Source: Bryoerythrophyllum caledonicum (lineage: Eukaryota; Streptophyta; Bryopsida; Pottiales; Pottiaceae). Taken from it: a stretch of 64,000 nucleotides of DNA. The translations under genes were made by a program, and so were the position numbers. Where the stretch lies: NCBI GenBank assembly GCA_963971425.1, contig OZ020521.1, positions 3,102,501 through 3,166,500 of the forward strand. The letters are read 5' to 3'. The stretch's first letter is position 1. Every line of letters starts with the position of its first letter. The notes beneath the pieces were generated by a model. It was not told the origin of the DNA and made no database searches. It saw only the letters and a list, made by a program, of their open reading frames with translations. Of the stretch, positions 32,636 through 45,278 are shown one piece after another.

Positions 32636-35600
32636 CTTGAGATCGATCGATGACTAGAACCCTGATACGTGACAGAGAAAAGACACAACACCTGAGTTTA
32701 ATGCTAGCTGCAACGTCCTAGTAGTTTTTCTGATCACATATATTGATCTGTAATTCAATGAAACTGGACGAAGAAACCCAGGTTCAATATTTTGTAATGG
32801 AAATCGTCTGGGACATGTTCTGCGTGCAGCTGAAAAATAATATAATAATAATAGTAGACTAACATTCAATGTTTCAGTACTCTGTATAAAAGTTTTTGAC
32901 ATTGCCAAATTGAGGTTGTCTGTGTTGAGTAAGGCACTACATAAATGCATGCCTAAACTGCAAATATAATCGATAGATAGACTCCATACTATGAAGATCA
33001 TTTATTCACATAGAACCACAAATCACTGAACAAGTAGATTAAGAAAATTTGTAGCCAAATATGTAAGAATGGCAGACTTTCGCTCAACTTGAATCAGTTC
33101 ATGTGTCCAACAAGCATAGAATCAAATAAAAGGTATGAGTACTACGTCGTGATACAAGATACAAAGTTGCAAAATATAAGCTGGAACTAGGGGACTTCGC
33201 TACAGACAATTTGAGTATCACTTCAAGGAGCTTACGAATAGCACAAGGGAGCACCAGAAGATGGGTCACTGTGGGAAGATGGTGCATCAAAGTCCAGTCT
33301 GTGAAGTGCACTGGAGGACTGTCTAGTGTACAGGATATATAGGTACTCCGCGGTCTTTTCTGTACCGGACTGGACTCATTGATTCACTCACCAGTTGGAC
33401 AGTCGTGAGAAACTGTAAATTCTTAATTTTCCCACATTTTCACGTCAGATTTTCTGCTCCGTCTCCGCCGATTGCAATGTGAATGAATGCTGGGCCGTAT
33501 AGTACTGTACTGTCTGATGCCATGTTATCACTGCCCTTATTATGCACGTCACTTGGATGATGCTTGGTTATGTCTTCTGCCCAAGATGCTATAGTTTACC
33601 ATGATTTACACAAAGATATCAAGCAGTTTCTTAGATAGTAAACGAGACTTGCAGAATTTTTGCATAATCTTTCCATAGATTGTTTAAGCTTTGTCTTAAG
33701 TAAAAAGTCCCAAGTTCTAGACATGGAAATGCATTATGCACATTTGGACTAGTCATGCACATGTAATTCCTACTTAAAATAAATCCCTTGCATGGTGTCC
33801 GCCATGGAAAGATCTAGTGTATCAGGATAATCCAGAAATGTGATCTGCCACTATATGGTAAGCATGTGCCTAAAATGCTGGTACAAATTTACACGCAAGA
33901 GGAGCACATTACTCATTAATTATCTCACGTACGTCGTGCAGAGAGCCTGAATTTTCCCATTACTTTGTCGTATTATTCAATCCGTAGTAACTCCAGGTCC
34001 TCTGCATGCACCTGACCTTATTGTATTTCTGACTAATGCGACTTCAAATATTGTAAATCTAATTCTCTTGAGCGCCACAGTGAAGTTATTAACTGGATAG
34101 CACTGTTCTCCTATCTGGTGAAGTGGTTTTCTTAGTTGAAATGTAGGCGTGTCATATCCATAAGACACGACATTCATTGGATTTGAAAGAAACTGATGAA
34201 GCGATCGGTTTTCTACTAGAGAATACAGTGTGGGCACATTGAGGTGCAATAGCTGTCAGGTAATGGCTTAAGCCTCACAGATGTTGAGTTCTGGACTTGG
34301 TATCATGGCTGAGAATTACGATGCTGCGGTTTGGTTTTCATGCTGGCAGCCTTGTTGCTCCAAAGGCGACATCTGTGATCAGAAATGAAACAAGAAACAG
34401 AGTGACATGCACACAGTGCTTTGTGCCAGGGCTCATGAGCGGAATTCATCTCCTTGACGTACTACAATGAAGGGCGTAGGTGAGCGCGCCTGCTTCCGAG
34501 CGCATTCAGAGAGCCTTGGCGTTTGTGAGACTATATCAGTCATATTGATCATTGTGGGTACCCACTGTCTGATATCTCTCAAGTAATAATTTTCAACGCA
34601 GGTAATATTAGGGCGGTTGTGCTTAGATTAGGTGATCTTGTTGAACAACATGAGTGCGCACGACCACACTGATTCTTCTATCAACATTAAAAACTCGTAC
34701 ATACAGAGCCTGTAATCGCGCAAGGATTACCAGTGAGCAGTGCACATGGTCATTGTGGGTGCCGTAAGTTTCAGAACATTAATATGATCAGTACTTAGAG
34801 GGCCTACAACTGCGCCGGGGTTACGTGTTGAGACGCATCAGTCTATCGTGGCCACTTCTACAAGCCAAACCCAGTCCATTGCGTTGCAAGTTCGTTGTGA
34901 GTATCCATCATTCGTACGGAAAATAATGTGTGCAAAGCAATAGTTCATGAATTCCAAGCCAATGGAAGTGATGATGGTGTAATATGCATCGACTCAAACT
35001 CCGAAACTACATAGCAAAGGAATTGGATCCAGCTCGACTAGTTAAAGCTCTGTCCACAGCAACCTTGTCATTGCACGGATCAATAAACTTCTGGCACTGC
35101 AAGAAACTGGTATTCGTTGATCTGATCATTAGACTTTCGTGTGAGTAGGTCGATCATCCATCACATGCCTAAGTAGCGTGCCAGAACACCAGAAAACTTC
35201 CGAAATCAATACATGTAAGGCAACATGTTTCACATTCACCTGCCACAAAGTAGGCTACCTTTGCATATTCAATTCTTAGGCGTAACTGTAAAACGATCAT
35301 GGTCTGTGTCACTGAGATAATCATCATAATGTTGGAATTCCACATGAATACTGGTGGTACTACTGCCACTAGCTGTGGTCATTCCCAATATTGCGCTGGA
35401 TTGATCAAATTCAGGAGTCCTGCTACTGCTCCGCGAGTCAATCGTGCATGATCTAGACCTGAGGGAGTTGAAACTGACGACTAGTTGAGGAGGTTATGAT
35501 ACTCTGACAGCATTTTCCTAGACTTTTGGAATACCCTGAGGACATGACCACTGACTACTGATATGTCCAGGTATCTTGATCGGCGAATTAACTACAGCCT

Positions 35601-36980
35601 AGAAGCATCAGGACATGTTTTGTAGGTGTTACGTCGACATGATGAGAACATAATAACTGAATGATCACATTCTTTGCGCTGGTAATTTTAAAGCACTCCC
35701 GAGTCCCATTCACATGATTCTGCCAACTAAGGAAGTTCTCTCCTATTCAAATATCCGCGATTCAAGCTAGATCTGCAGTGTTCTCTATACCTCAAGCTAC
35801 AGGCTTATTCAACTCAGGAGTAGACGGGAAGACGTTCCAGTTATTCACTATCGATCCACTGCTGTTCTCCTGACTTTGGCAGTTTAGGAAGCCTCTCTAA
35901 CGATGACATGTTGTGGACATTAATTTGAACCTATTTTGAACCTAATATCTCATGTTGGCAAGCTTAAAAACTGTTATATACTGAATTATATTTCCAGGAG
36001 GACCCTCCTAAAGTTTGCATTAGGAGGGAAATGATTGCAGTAACTACTATATTCTTGTTTAACCTGGTTCATTAACTAACTATGATAAAAAGTACTAACT
36101 TTCTAGCTGCAAGAATGATGGTTCTGGTGTGAGATGATGTGATGAGTAGTTAACATGAGGGTTAAAAATATTGGTCCTGTAAATGCAACTTGAAGTGAGT
36201 CCAGAGTCACCTCGAAGTGCAAAAGACAGGCTGGGCAGTGGGGATTAAGCATGTGATCAATGATCTAGACATGGCCTGTGTAGGAGGACCACGGTGTGAG
36301 GCTGCATTTAATGTTGGACTCCTGGTTTCCACGAGGATTAAGAGCCTGGCAGGCCATGATTTGCACTGCACGCTTGTGATTTAAGATGGCCACGCTACAG
36401 ACAAACAGACGTTTCAGAGGACATTGACTGGTTTCCCATTTCTCTCTTCACACTGGAAGCAGTGTGACTAGCCATACACTCAGGGGCGGTTTACGCTACG
36501 GACCAAGAACTCGTCCCATGCACCTCTAAAATCTGTGATTGGCTCCATCAACTCTAATATCATCAAATCAACCAGCCCTTATTTTTTCGTTTTAGTGGGA
36601 TAGCCACACGAGATAGTGGCTACAGAGGCTAGGGAGCTATAGCGCTTCTAGCTTTCTCCTGAAACCATACAAAATCAAATTTTCTCCATAAATATCCATT
36701 TTAGAGAATTCATTTCCATAAACATAGAATTGTACATTATTTTGGCGATAGGATGGAGTCCCCGCTATTCATTAGTGACAATATGGCCATGTAGCAACGG
36801 CCATCAATGAAGTTTTGGCGACATGAAATCATAAATTTCCCACTTTTAGGGGGGGGGGGAATTCGCGATTTGGCTCTAGATTGGCAAAAAAATAAGGGTG
36901 CACTCATCCCTCCCATAAGTTTTGGCCTTGTGGGGCTAGTGGATGGAGGTGGTAAGAACTTAGTAGAGGTTAGAAGTTAG
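32636..36980. other. upstream region of the polyketide synthase and unannotated single-copy DNA
   Basis: 33335-33342 reads CTATATAT on the minus strand, a possible TATA box about 700 bp before the start codon; this would need a long leader or a leader intron. 34260-36500 has no open frames of size, no clear repeats and balanced composition. A G-run lies at 36849-36859. No gene or RNA could be supported. Confidence 0.45.
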
Positions 36981-36982
36981 TA

Positions 36983-37905
36983 CATTTTAGTGTATGACAT
37001 TTAGTGTAGTGGACATTGGACACTAAATTCAAACCCATACACTAATTTTGAAGTTTGCAATTATTGTAGTGACAAAACTACACACTGAATATCAACTACT
37101 ACACTAAATGTCAATTCCTATAAATAGTGGAACATAAGTTTTTTTACTTGTGGACATTTAGTGTATGAAACCTAGAAAAATGATTATGTGTACATTTTGA
37201 GTGCATTAAAGTAAAGAAGATTTTGAGTGCATTAAAGTAAAGAAGATTTTGAGTGCATTTAGAAAAACAACAATTTGCAAGAGAAAGATTGTCCAATTTT
37301 TTGAGTTTTCCTTTAATTCCATATTTACGTTCTATTTTTTCCAAAGTAGAACATACGTATGGAAGGGAAATGAAACTGCAAGTACAAGATTCAAAAAATG
37401 AGAACTTCGATTTAGAAGGAAAGTGAGAAAAGAAAGGAATATTGGAAAAGGAAAAAACATAAATATACAATAAATATACAATAAATATAGAAATATGCAT
37501 TTAATATCCATTAAATATTCAAATACATATTAAATATTCAAATACACATTAAATAGTCATTAGAACATTATTAAATATTCTTTAAATATACATTAAATAT
37601 ATCAATATACATTAAATTTTCATTGAATATACGAATATACCGTAAATAGTCATAAAATATACATTAATAACCTAGAACCACTCAAGTATGCTTCTCCAGG
37701 ACAGTATGCTTCACAACTTCACAACCTCTAGCATGCCCTTCTCACTCGAACTAAAAATTTCAAGGAATGTAAGAGATGGGGATGGGAAGAGTTGAGAATG
37801 GAAAGATAAGAGGATGAGGTTGAAGATAAGACGAGGAGAATAAATGCATGGTGACTAGTAGGCGGTTGATTAGAGGCTAAACTATTTATCCATTCTACTT
37901 TTAAG
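36983..37905. mobile_element. CACTAA-type TIR element, copy C (right end decayed)
   Basis: TA, then CATTTTAGTGTATGACATTT and GTAGTGGACA follow the start of copy B, and the similarity runs through TTACTTGTGGACATTTAGTG. A 26-bp unit containing GATTTTGAGTGCATTAAAGT is repeated at about 37190-37250. 37500-37670 is an AT-rich repeat of ATTAAATAT words. The right part (GAGGCTAAACTATTT) resembles the end of copies A and B, but the terminal repeat is lost. Copy B follows directly. Confidence 0.55.
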
Positions 37906-37910
37906 GTGTA

Positions 37911-39193
37911 CACTAAATATCACTTTTAGTGTAGTGGACACTAAAAGCGAACCCGTACTCTAATTGTGAATTGGGCAATTAGTGTAGTGACAAATCATTA
38001 CACTAAATGCCAACTACTACACTATTTGTGAATTCCACTTAAGATTGCAATATAAAAATTTTCACTTGTGCACATTTAGTGTATCAAGATAGAAGAAGAT
38101 TATGTGTACATTTTGAGTATAAGAAGTGACAAAGATTTAAGTACATTTTGAAAAAAACAACATTTGGATAAAATAGAATTTAGAATGGAATGAACACCAA
38201 AAATTGATTTGGAAAATAAAAGATTGAGAGAAGAACCTAGGTATGGAAGAAAAGTGGAATTGCAAAAATAGGAAACATTTAAAAATAGAAGATTGGAAAA
38301 TTTTGAAAATGGAAACAATTCAAGAAATAAACATTTGAATAAATATACATTTGAAAAGGAGACATTTGAAAAATGTTCATTTCAAAAAATAAACAATAGA
38401 AACACGAAACTTTTTAGAAGTATATGATTGAAAAATGGAGCTTTTGAATTATGACCACATTGAAAAAGTAAACTTTTTCCAAAGTATTCTTTTCAAAAAG
38501 TGCTTAAAAAATAAAAGACTACAAAAGTAAAAGATTTAGAAAGAAATCATTTGAGATAGAAGACAGTTGAAAAACAAAATAATTGAAAAAAATAAGGATT
38601 TGAAAAAGTAAGGGATTGAAAAATTAAGGGTTAGGAAAAGTAAGGGGTTGAAAAAATAAGGGTTTGAAAAAGTAAAGGTTACAAAAAGGAAGGGGTACAA
38701 AAGTAAGGGATTGAAAAAGTAAGGATTTGAAAAAGTAAAGATTTAAAAATGGAAGGGGTTGAAAAAGTAAGGATTTCAAAAAGTAAGGAGTTGAAAAAGT
38801 AAGGATTTGAAAAAGTAAGGGATTGAAAAAGTAAAGATTTGAAAAATTAAAGATTTGAAAAATTAAAGATTTGAAAAAGTAAAGATTTGAAAAAGTAAGG
38901 AGTTGAAAAAGTATGGGGTTGAAAAAGCAAGGGATACACAAAGTAAAGATTTGAAAAATTTAGGGTTAGAAAAAGTAAGGGGTTGAAAAGTAAGGGGTTG
39001 AAAAAGTAAGGGGTTGAAAATGAGGGTAGGTGGTCAATTAAGGCATGGCGGCCGGGTAGGTGGTTGATTGGGGGTTTGATTGGGGGTATCATTGATGATA
39101 TTGGTGGCTAACACTATTTGTAAACTTTTTCACGAATAGTGTACAAAGGTAATTACACTATTCGTGATACTACACTAAAAGTGATATTTAGTG
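37911..39193. mobile_element. CACTAA-type TIR element, copy B (1,283 bp)
   Basis: Flanked by TA (37909-37910 and 39194-39195). Both ends read CACTAAATATCACTTTTAGT inwards, then TGTAGT. The interior is similar to copies A and C, and is expanded by a 16-bp minisatellite. The ORFs inside come from the minisatellite and are not genes. No transposase. Confidence 0.8.
38584..39019. repeat. 16-bp minisatellite inside element B
   Basis: About 27 units of consensus GAAAAAGTAAGGATTT, varying mostly at positions 11-16 (AAGATT, GGGGTT, GGAGTT). Most units keep exactly 16 bp. Purines are strongly skewed to the plus strand. Confidence 0.88.
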
Positions 39194-39314
39194 TAGTGAG
39201 GTTGACATGGAAGCTAGAGCATTGCTAAGGTCGTCGGCAGTGGCCATAAGTTAGTTGAGATTGTAATTTGGTGGCATTTTTACATATCAGAGTGCCTTTT
39301 AATCGATTCAATTG

Positions 39315-39531
39315 CACTAAATTTTATGTTTAGTGTCATGCACAGTAAATGACTTGTAAATGCAATAAAGTTTTTACTTTTATAATGATTTTTACTAAGA
39401 GAAAACAAATTTATTTTATTCAAAGAGGGAGATCATTGTAAACATAGTTCGTAAAAATCTTCATCAAAAGTAAAAACTTATAGCATTTATAAGTCATTTA
39501 CTATGCATGACACCAAACATAAAATTTAGTG
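39315..39531. mobile_element. 217-bp foldback MITE, copy 5
   Basis: CACTAAATTTTATGTTTAGT at the left and its inverse at the right, again exactly 217 bp. The right flank is TA (39532-39533) and the left flank TG, one change from TA. Confidence 0.82.
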
Positions 39532-39533
39532 TA

Positions 39534-41134
39534 GTGGTATGAATAATGAGATGATCCTAAACTACCAATCCATCTGATGATAGTGGAGAGGTGCCTAAAT
39601 GGAATGGAGTGGTTGGCGGTTTGATCGCTTGGCGTGATTTCTTCTCCCTAGTCACAACTCACAAGCTGCCAGTATTTGCAACATGTCTGTTAAAGTAATT
39701 TAAATAAGCAATTTGACTAGCATTTGGGCTTGAGTTATAGAATCTCATAAAAACTCATGATGCACATATCCTTGAATTCATTTTTAAATTAAAAATGAAA
39801 ATAAAATATTGACATTAAAATCACATTAAAAGATTTGTATTCTATCTTAGTTTTCATTTTTTTTTGTAGGGTTAAGTGTCAAATGAAATTCAATAGAGAT
39901 ATCCACAAAGTAGCTGGAAGATTAGGCTTAAATGGTGCATGGGTGATTTGTTGACTTCCATATGGTAAAATTACATAGTACTAAAAGTGCCATCAGCAGC
40001 TTTTTTGTCTTTGAATCATAAAATTTGGCTGTAGATTTGCAGCGTACAACCAAAGTCTTGCTTTCTGCTGCCCAACTTGTAACCTTTAAAAATATCTGTT
40101 ATAGGTGAATAAAAATGAGATTTCTAGTATTCTGTTTATGTTGACATGAAGAACTCACAGTTTTCCATCCAATGGTTCAAAATTTTAGTTGGTAGCATTG
40201 AAGGCTAAGTACAGTAAACTCCTGCCATGCAATATTCTTCAGTTTCTCCTCTTGCATTATTTGTTCATCATTTCCCTCACTGTGTTACTCTCTGTCAGAA
40301 CCTCACATATTTCCCCTTCTTTTATTCTGCACAAATGATGGTTGAACACTTCAAACTTCACAATTCACATACCTATAACTTGCAAAAAAACCCCTCCCAC
40401 ACACACACACACTCAGTGATATTCCCAACTCCAATATTTGCATGCAAAAAAGAGAACCTCAACGGCCTACCGACCAGTGGGCAGATCAATAAGTGAATAA
40501 ATGAATTATCATGCAATATTACAGAACATATCTAGCCCCATTCCTATCATTTTCTTCTAAATATTTGTGCGTGCACACCAAAGTCCATCATGGTTTGCCA
40601 GGTTATGGAACCCAGTGTAGTTTATCCTCCTCATATAAAATAAAATAAAATTTCATGAACCAACCTTCTTATTTGAGGTGACTGAAATGCTCATTTTCTG
40701 TAATTCAGTGGTCGTTTGATTCATTGACTGTGAGTGCTCATGCAAATAGAATGAAGGAATGTTGTAAGATGTAGCCAATTTTGTCGGAAGTTGCTAGTGG
40801 GAACAGAGTCAGATTCTCGCATTGTAGTAGGTACAGCAATGGTTTCATGCATAAATGATTGGTGCTTGCAGCCAAATCGAAAGAATTACACAGTTCTCTT
40901 TCCAGTGTCTGCAACCACGTATTTTGAAGATTATTCACATGTATGTCGTATGTCCAGGAAGAATGTTGCCAATTTGGAATCTGCATGTTTTGGATTATTA
41001 GCTTTGCAAGTCCAGGAGAAGGTACAAAATCTGCTTGGAACGGTGATTGAAAAGTAGTAGTAAAACTATTATATTATTTAGATTCCTTTCCAGTCGATTA
41101 TATATAACTGTTGTAGTCACCTGAATGTAACCCT
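39534..41134. other. intergenic stretch without recognised gene
   Basis: AT-rich. A (CA)n-like run at 40399-40412. ORFs at 40227-40496 and 40791-41057 have no family features. Nothing else could be supported. Confidence 0.5.
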
Positions 41135-41138
41135 TTAA

Positions 41139-41429
41139 CCCTTTAACGACAACCAAGTCCAAATGTGGTCAATTGGACCAGTTTTCCGAGAGCCACAGTT
41201 GATTGAATCGTTGGATTGATTTGCACTTGTCGGAGCGGTTGTGCGCTCTACTTTCCTCCATCTAATCCATCTTTCAGATCTCCAATCGGCTGAGACAATA
41301 ACAAACTACAATGATTTATGTTTAAAAAATTAACAGTGGAATGTATCCCCCACTTAGATTCTGTCGTGCAAAAATCTACAAAATTGTAAGAAATTTGAGG
41401 GTGGTGTGCAAGGCTTTGCCATTGAAGGG
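41139..41429. mobile_element. possible short TTAA-type element
   Basis: After TTAA (41135-41138) the sequence starts CCCTTTAACGAC. At 41429 it ends ATTGAAGGG, followed by TTTAA. The ends are only partly complementary, and the right flank is not exact TTAA. The ends resemble the piggyBac TIR CCCTTAAACG. Confidence 0.4.
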
Positions 41430-41689
41430 TTTAATGTTTTGGTTGTTTTTGGAGCAGAAGTCACTTTCTTTTAAGTTTTTTTTTAAAGTTTTGGGGTGTT
41501 ATGTAGGAGAATATTCACTTTGCATTAAAATATATAAAAAATTCGTGTATCTCTGGCATATGGGTTTAATAGAGATAAACGTATAGTATGGACAATAGAG
41601 GAAAGAATTTCAAGGCATAGTGAATGTAGGAGAATATTCACTTTGCATTAAAATATATCAAAAACCCTCTACACATTTCAAATTTTTGG

Positions 41690-41915
41690 CCTTTTGGTCT
41701 TGTACTCCAAATTTTTAACCAATGGGAATGGAGATGACACCCATGGAATATGCAACCCACAACCACCTCCTTATCTCAAGAGAACTCTCTCAAACCTAAT
41801 TACATCCCCATACTTACACCTACTAAATGCCAAGGGCTTCTAGGACCACATTATGTGCTATGTGACAATACCATGTGATTTTAAATAGTATACAATTAGG
41901 GAATCTCCAACTCCT
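41690..41915. repeat. dispersed repeat, copy 2
   Basis: It matches 2722-3215 without the 250-bp insertion there. The region around 41755 (CCTTATCTCAAGAGAAC) is the empty-site counterpart of the MULE-like insertion. Confidence 0.6.
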
Positions 41916-43519
41916 CATTTTATATTCATCTCTAGTTTGTTCCTTCCTTGAACAACACTAGTATAAAATATATTATAAGGTAATCCCAATGATAACCAAC
42001 CAAAACCCATTACCAACACTTATAAAATTGGGGTGTATCCAACCCACTTTCATTCCATTACCACCCATTTAGTTCCAAATGGAGGTTTGTTGTTAGTCAA
42101 GAGCCCTTACTTTTGGTCGGTGCTTATAGGGGGTGCCTATTGGCGGCCAGTGGCTAAACATGACTAGTCACTTTGAAAATTCACATTTCATCGGAAAAAC
42201 ATGAAATCACTTGAATTAAAATTGTACTTCTATTTGCTATTAGTGAAAAGTAAATTTATTATTACTTGTTCTCTCCATATATACACATTACTAAACCCTT
42301 GAAGGACAATGGCCAAATCTGGTCCTCACTTATCATAGATTAGCTGACGAAATCTACGACAAGTAAGGACCACATTTGGCCATAGTCCTCAAAGGGTTAA
42401 CTTGTCGGTTGTGGGGATTTTACCCCAATTTTATAAGTGAGTTGTCAGGGGATCTCCAGCTCCTTTGTGCTTAGTTGAACAACAGCACATTATACATCCT
42501 TGCCCCCACATGAAGTGCTTCTTCCTTCCAACCACATTGTTCCAAGGACTGGTCAATAATAATACTCATAATCATGACGCAAGCCAACACACGCCAACCC
42601 TGCTGCATGCTACCATCTGTAAGGCATCCCCGGCTGCCATGTCAAGACTCAATATTGTGGCAAGGCACACCTCAACATCACTTTATGGATGCTTCCCTTT
42701 CAATGGGGGCAACGTGTAACAAAGTGGATGACCCAAAACCACCCGTCAACCTAAAACCACCAACTTCTATGCCCTTCCTAGATTTCACCAAAGAAAAGCA
42801 TCACTTATAGATTGGTTGATAAAGTTATAACAACCTACATTTTCACTCTAAATCTAGGGTGGGTATGGAAGTTGGTGGTTTTAGGTGAGCGAGTGATTTT
42901 GGGTTATTCTACCTCAATGTTTTCCATAGAATATTAACCTTCACACTTGGAACTGTGTGTGGGAAAGTGAAATCCTTTTTTTAAATTTGGAAAATGAGTT
43001 CTTCTGATTTTCTTGTGAATTGTTGAAGTGAACCCTTGTAGACCCCTACGATTGCTAGTAGAGTATGCCATTGTCGTATTCATATCATCCACCAATCAAT
43101 TGCCACCATTTTGGTAATGTTTTGATTTACAATCAAGTACAACACTGAAGAAGGGCATAGAAGTGGGGGGTATTGGGTCAGTGGTTGGTTTTGAATTGTC
43201 CTTCGTTAGTCATTGCCATTGATGACCCTAAAAGTGTGAGGGAAAATGGTGGAACAAAGCCCGTGGAGAAGTTAACCACAAAGCTCCCTGACTACTTTTT
43301 GCATGTGTATGTGTGAGAGATTTGTGAGGAATATAGTCCCTGATAGCAGTTACAGGTTCTAGCAGTTTAATGCATAAAGGACATTTTGCCCCTAGAGACA
43401 TTTAAGAATTAGACATTTAAGAATTAGGAGAATTTTGCCCCCTAGGTAGTGTTCTTTTTCTTTTTCGGATTTAGCAGGAATATTTTATGGGTGCTTCAAA
43501 CACCAAACCTAGACTCTAA
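41916..43519. other. non-coding stretch
   Basis: Apart from the small hairpin element at 42296-42396, I recognise no features. ORFs at 42465-42810 look random. Confidence 0.5.
42296..42396. mobile_element. 101-bp TTAA-type hairpin element
   Basis: The left end is CCCTTGAAGGACAATGGCCA and the right end, inverted, CCCTTTGAGGACTATGGCCA, extending to about 30 bp per arm with a loop of about 40 nt. TTAA follows on the right (42397-42400); the left flank is TAAA. It looks like a minimal piggyBac-like MITE. Confidence 0.6.
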
Positions 43520-44764
43520 GGGTCACTTCACCCTTGGCCAAGTTGAGCAACTTTCCGTCAAAAAGTTGAGTCCAAACAATGGTGAGAGGCCAAACTTTTC
43601 TGCTAGAAATATACATTAAAAAATATACATACTGAAGCCTTTGGCGGGTCGTGGTGTGAAGCTCCAAAGGCCAAGCCAAAAGGCCAAACCCCATACCATT
43701 TGCAAAGATTCCAATAATTGATTACCACATGAATGGATCAATTATCTGAAATTTTCCTCTCTCTCATTCTTTTACCATGGATCCTAGAAGGCAGCGTAAT
43801 TTTGTTCTACTTTCGGTTTTCATGGTAATGAAGTGTGTTATAGTGGGCATTTTGGCAGTGCAAAAACTTGCAATATTTCAAGAAGATGTCCAAATGATGA
43901 TGATGGCCGTATTTATTGCTCAAGGATGGAAGGTGGATTTTAGCAATTTGAAAGGTATGGAGGATTTTTGGAGCATAGTCTCATGGGTCTTATTCGGAGA
44001 GAGTTTCAAAAGCAAATGAGGGTGAGTCCATCTACTTTTAAGTATTTATGTAATTTTTTGGAGCTTGTTTTGGGAAGAAAAGATACATTTCTTAGAAAAA
44101 TTATTACCATTGAATGTAGGCTTGCTATCTCGATTAGCATCTGAAAATACTTCAACCATGATTGGTGGTTTATTTGGAATAGGTTTGGGTGCTACTTCTG
44201 TGATTGTGAAGAAAGGTTTGTCAATTTGTCCCCATTGTAAGAAGCAAAAACTTGAGTGAATTTCTTGCGACAAGTAGTGGCTGTCTGGTTGAACTTTGCA
44301 AGCATTACGACCATCCTTGCATGTAACCTCACCCATGAGTCGATTTCTAGAGAATCAAATATTGAGCCAAAATGCTGAAAGATGGGAGCAAAAGAACAAT
44401 TACAGCACATGTTGGAAGCTAAAACAAAGACTTTAATTGCCATAAAAGAAGGAGAATCGCGTGCATGTACATCTAAGGAAGGAGAAAGGAAGGCTCCCCA
44501 TAATTATTTTATTAAAATAATCGACAGACTCTCGAAGGAAGTTTGGATCAACTAAAACATGGGAGCCAAGTTTTGCTTGAGAGGCCGTCGCCTTGGTGCC
44601 AAAACTCCCCAAAGTGTTGTGCTATGTAGGCACAATGGAGGAGGACGACCTTTGGACTTTGGGCATAAGTGTGAAGGCCCAAAGGCCAAACATTGGCCAT
44701 TCAAGCAATCTCATTGGTGGAAACCGACGGTCTTTTGACTCGGGCGATAGGTGTGAAGTGGCCC
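43520..44764. mobile_element. decayed PIF/Harbinger element
   Basis: The left end GGGTCACTTCACCC matches the inverted right end GGGCCACTTCACACC. The flanks are TAA (43517-43519) and TTA (44765-44767), near the three-base TWA target of the superfamily. Inside are remains of both Harbinger proteins. It is 1,245 bp, against several kb for an autonomous element. Confidence 0.72.
43777..44554 (+). pseudogene. relic of Harbinger transposase and of its companion protein
   Basis: Frames at 44010-44220 give VSPSTFKYLCNFLELVLGRK and KDTFLRKIITIECRLAI, and after a frameshift SRLASENTSTMIGGLFGIG. This matches the helical region before the DDE domain of PIF/Harbinger (ALP1-like) transposases. The DDE part is missing. 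44397-44554 reads HMLEAKTKTLIAIKEGES and ends IIDRLSKEVWIN-stop, like the tail of a Myb/SANT-type companion protein; this second assignment is weaker. Several frameshifts and stops are present. Confidence 0.65.
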
Positions 44765-44775
44765 TTAGGTAGTAA

Positions 44776-45278
44776 GAGCATCTCCACCCTGTACCGCAAA
44801 CCACCAAACTGGCGGTGCGGGGTAGTTGAGTGCCCACACCGCATGCTCCAAGGGCCAAAACGGAGCATCGGTGCAGGGATTAGAGTTTTCGTGAGCCTTG
44901 AACAGGGAACTGGGGTTGGGCATCTAGCTCCCCGGGGTCTGCAGTTTCGGCCCCCCCACTCCTTGTATGCCAAGTAGCATGCCTGGAGTAGAGCGGTCGG
45001 AATTTTTTTAATTTTTTTTAAAATTAAAATACATATTTTGATTTTTTTTGAAAAAAAACATAAGAAAACATTGGGACAAAAAAGATTTTTTTTCTTTTTA
45101 ATTAATTTTTTTAATTAAAAATAAAAATTAATTTTTAAAAAAAAAATCTGAAGCTGCCAGCCAGCGACAGCTGGCTACGGGTGCGGGGAGGGGAGGATAA
45201 CTCCTCCCCCGTCTCCCTTGGCCCACACCAAAATCTCCCCCTGGCGTGGGAGTTTCCCCGCCAAGGGTGGAGATGCTC
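44776..45278. mobile_element. Harbinger/Tourist-like MITE (503 bp)
   Basis: The ends GAGCATCTCCACCCT and AGGGTGGAGATGCTC are perfect inverted repeats, flanked by TAA on both sides (44773-44775 and 45279-45281). The GC-rich arms surround a very AT-rich core (45000-45145). It starts 12 bp after the end of the decayed Harbinger element, but has different TIRs. Confidence 0.82.

Noticed and set aside
38584..39019. Possible CRISPR-like array
   Set aside because: Units are directly adjacent without spacers, and the genome is eukaryotic.
38624..39092. Minus-strand ORFs rich in Phe, Gln, Leu, Ser
   Set aside because: They are translations of the 16-bp minisatellite.
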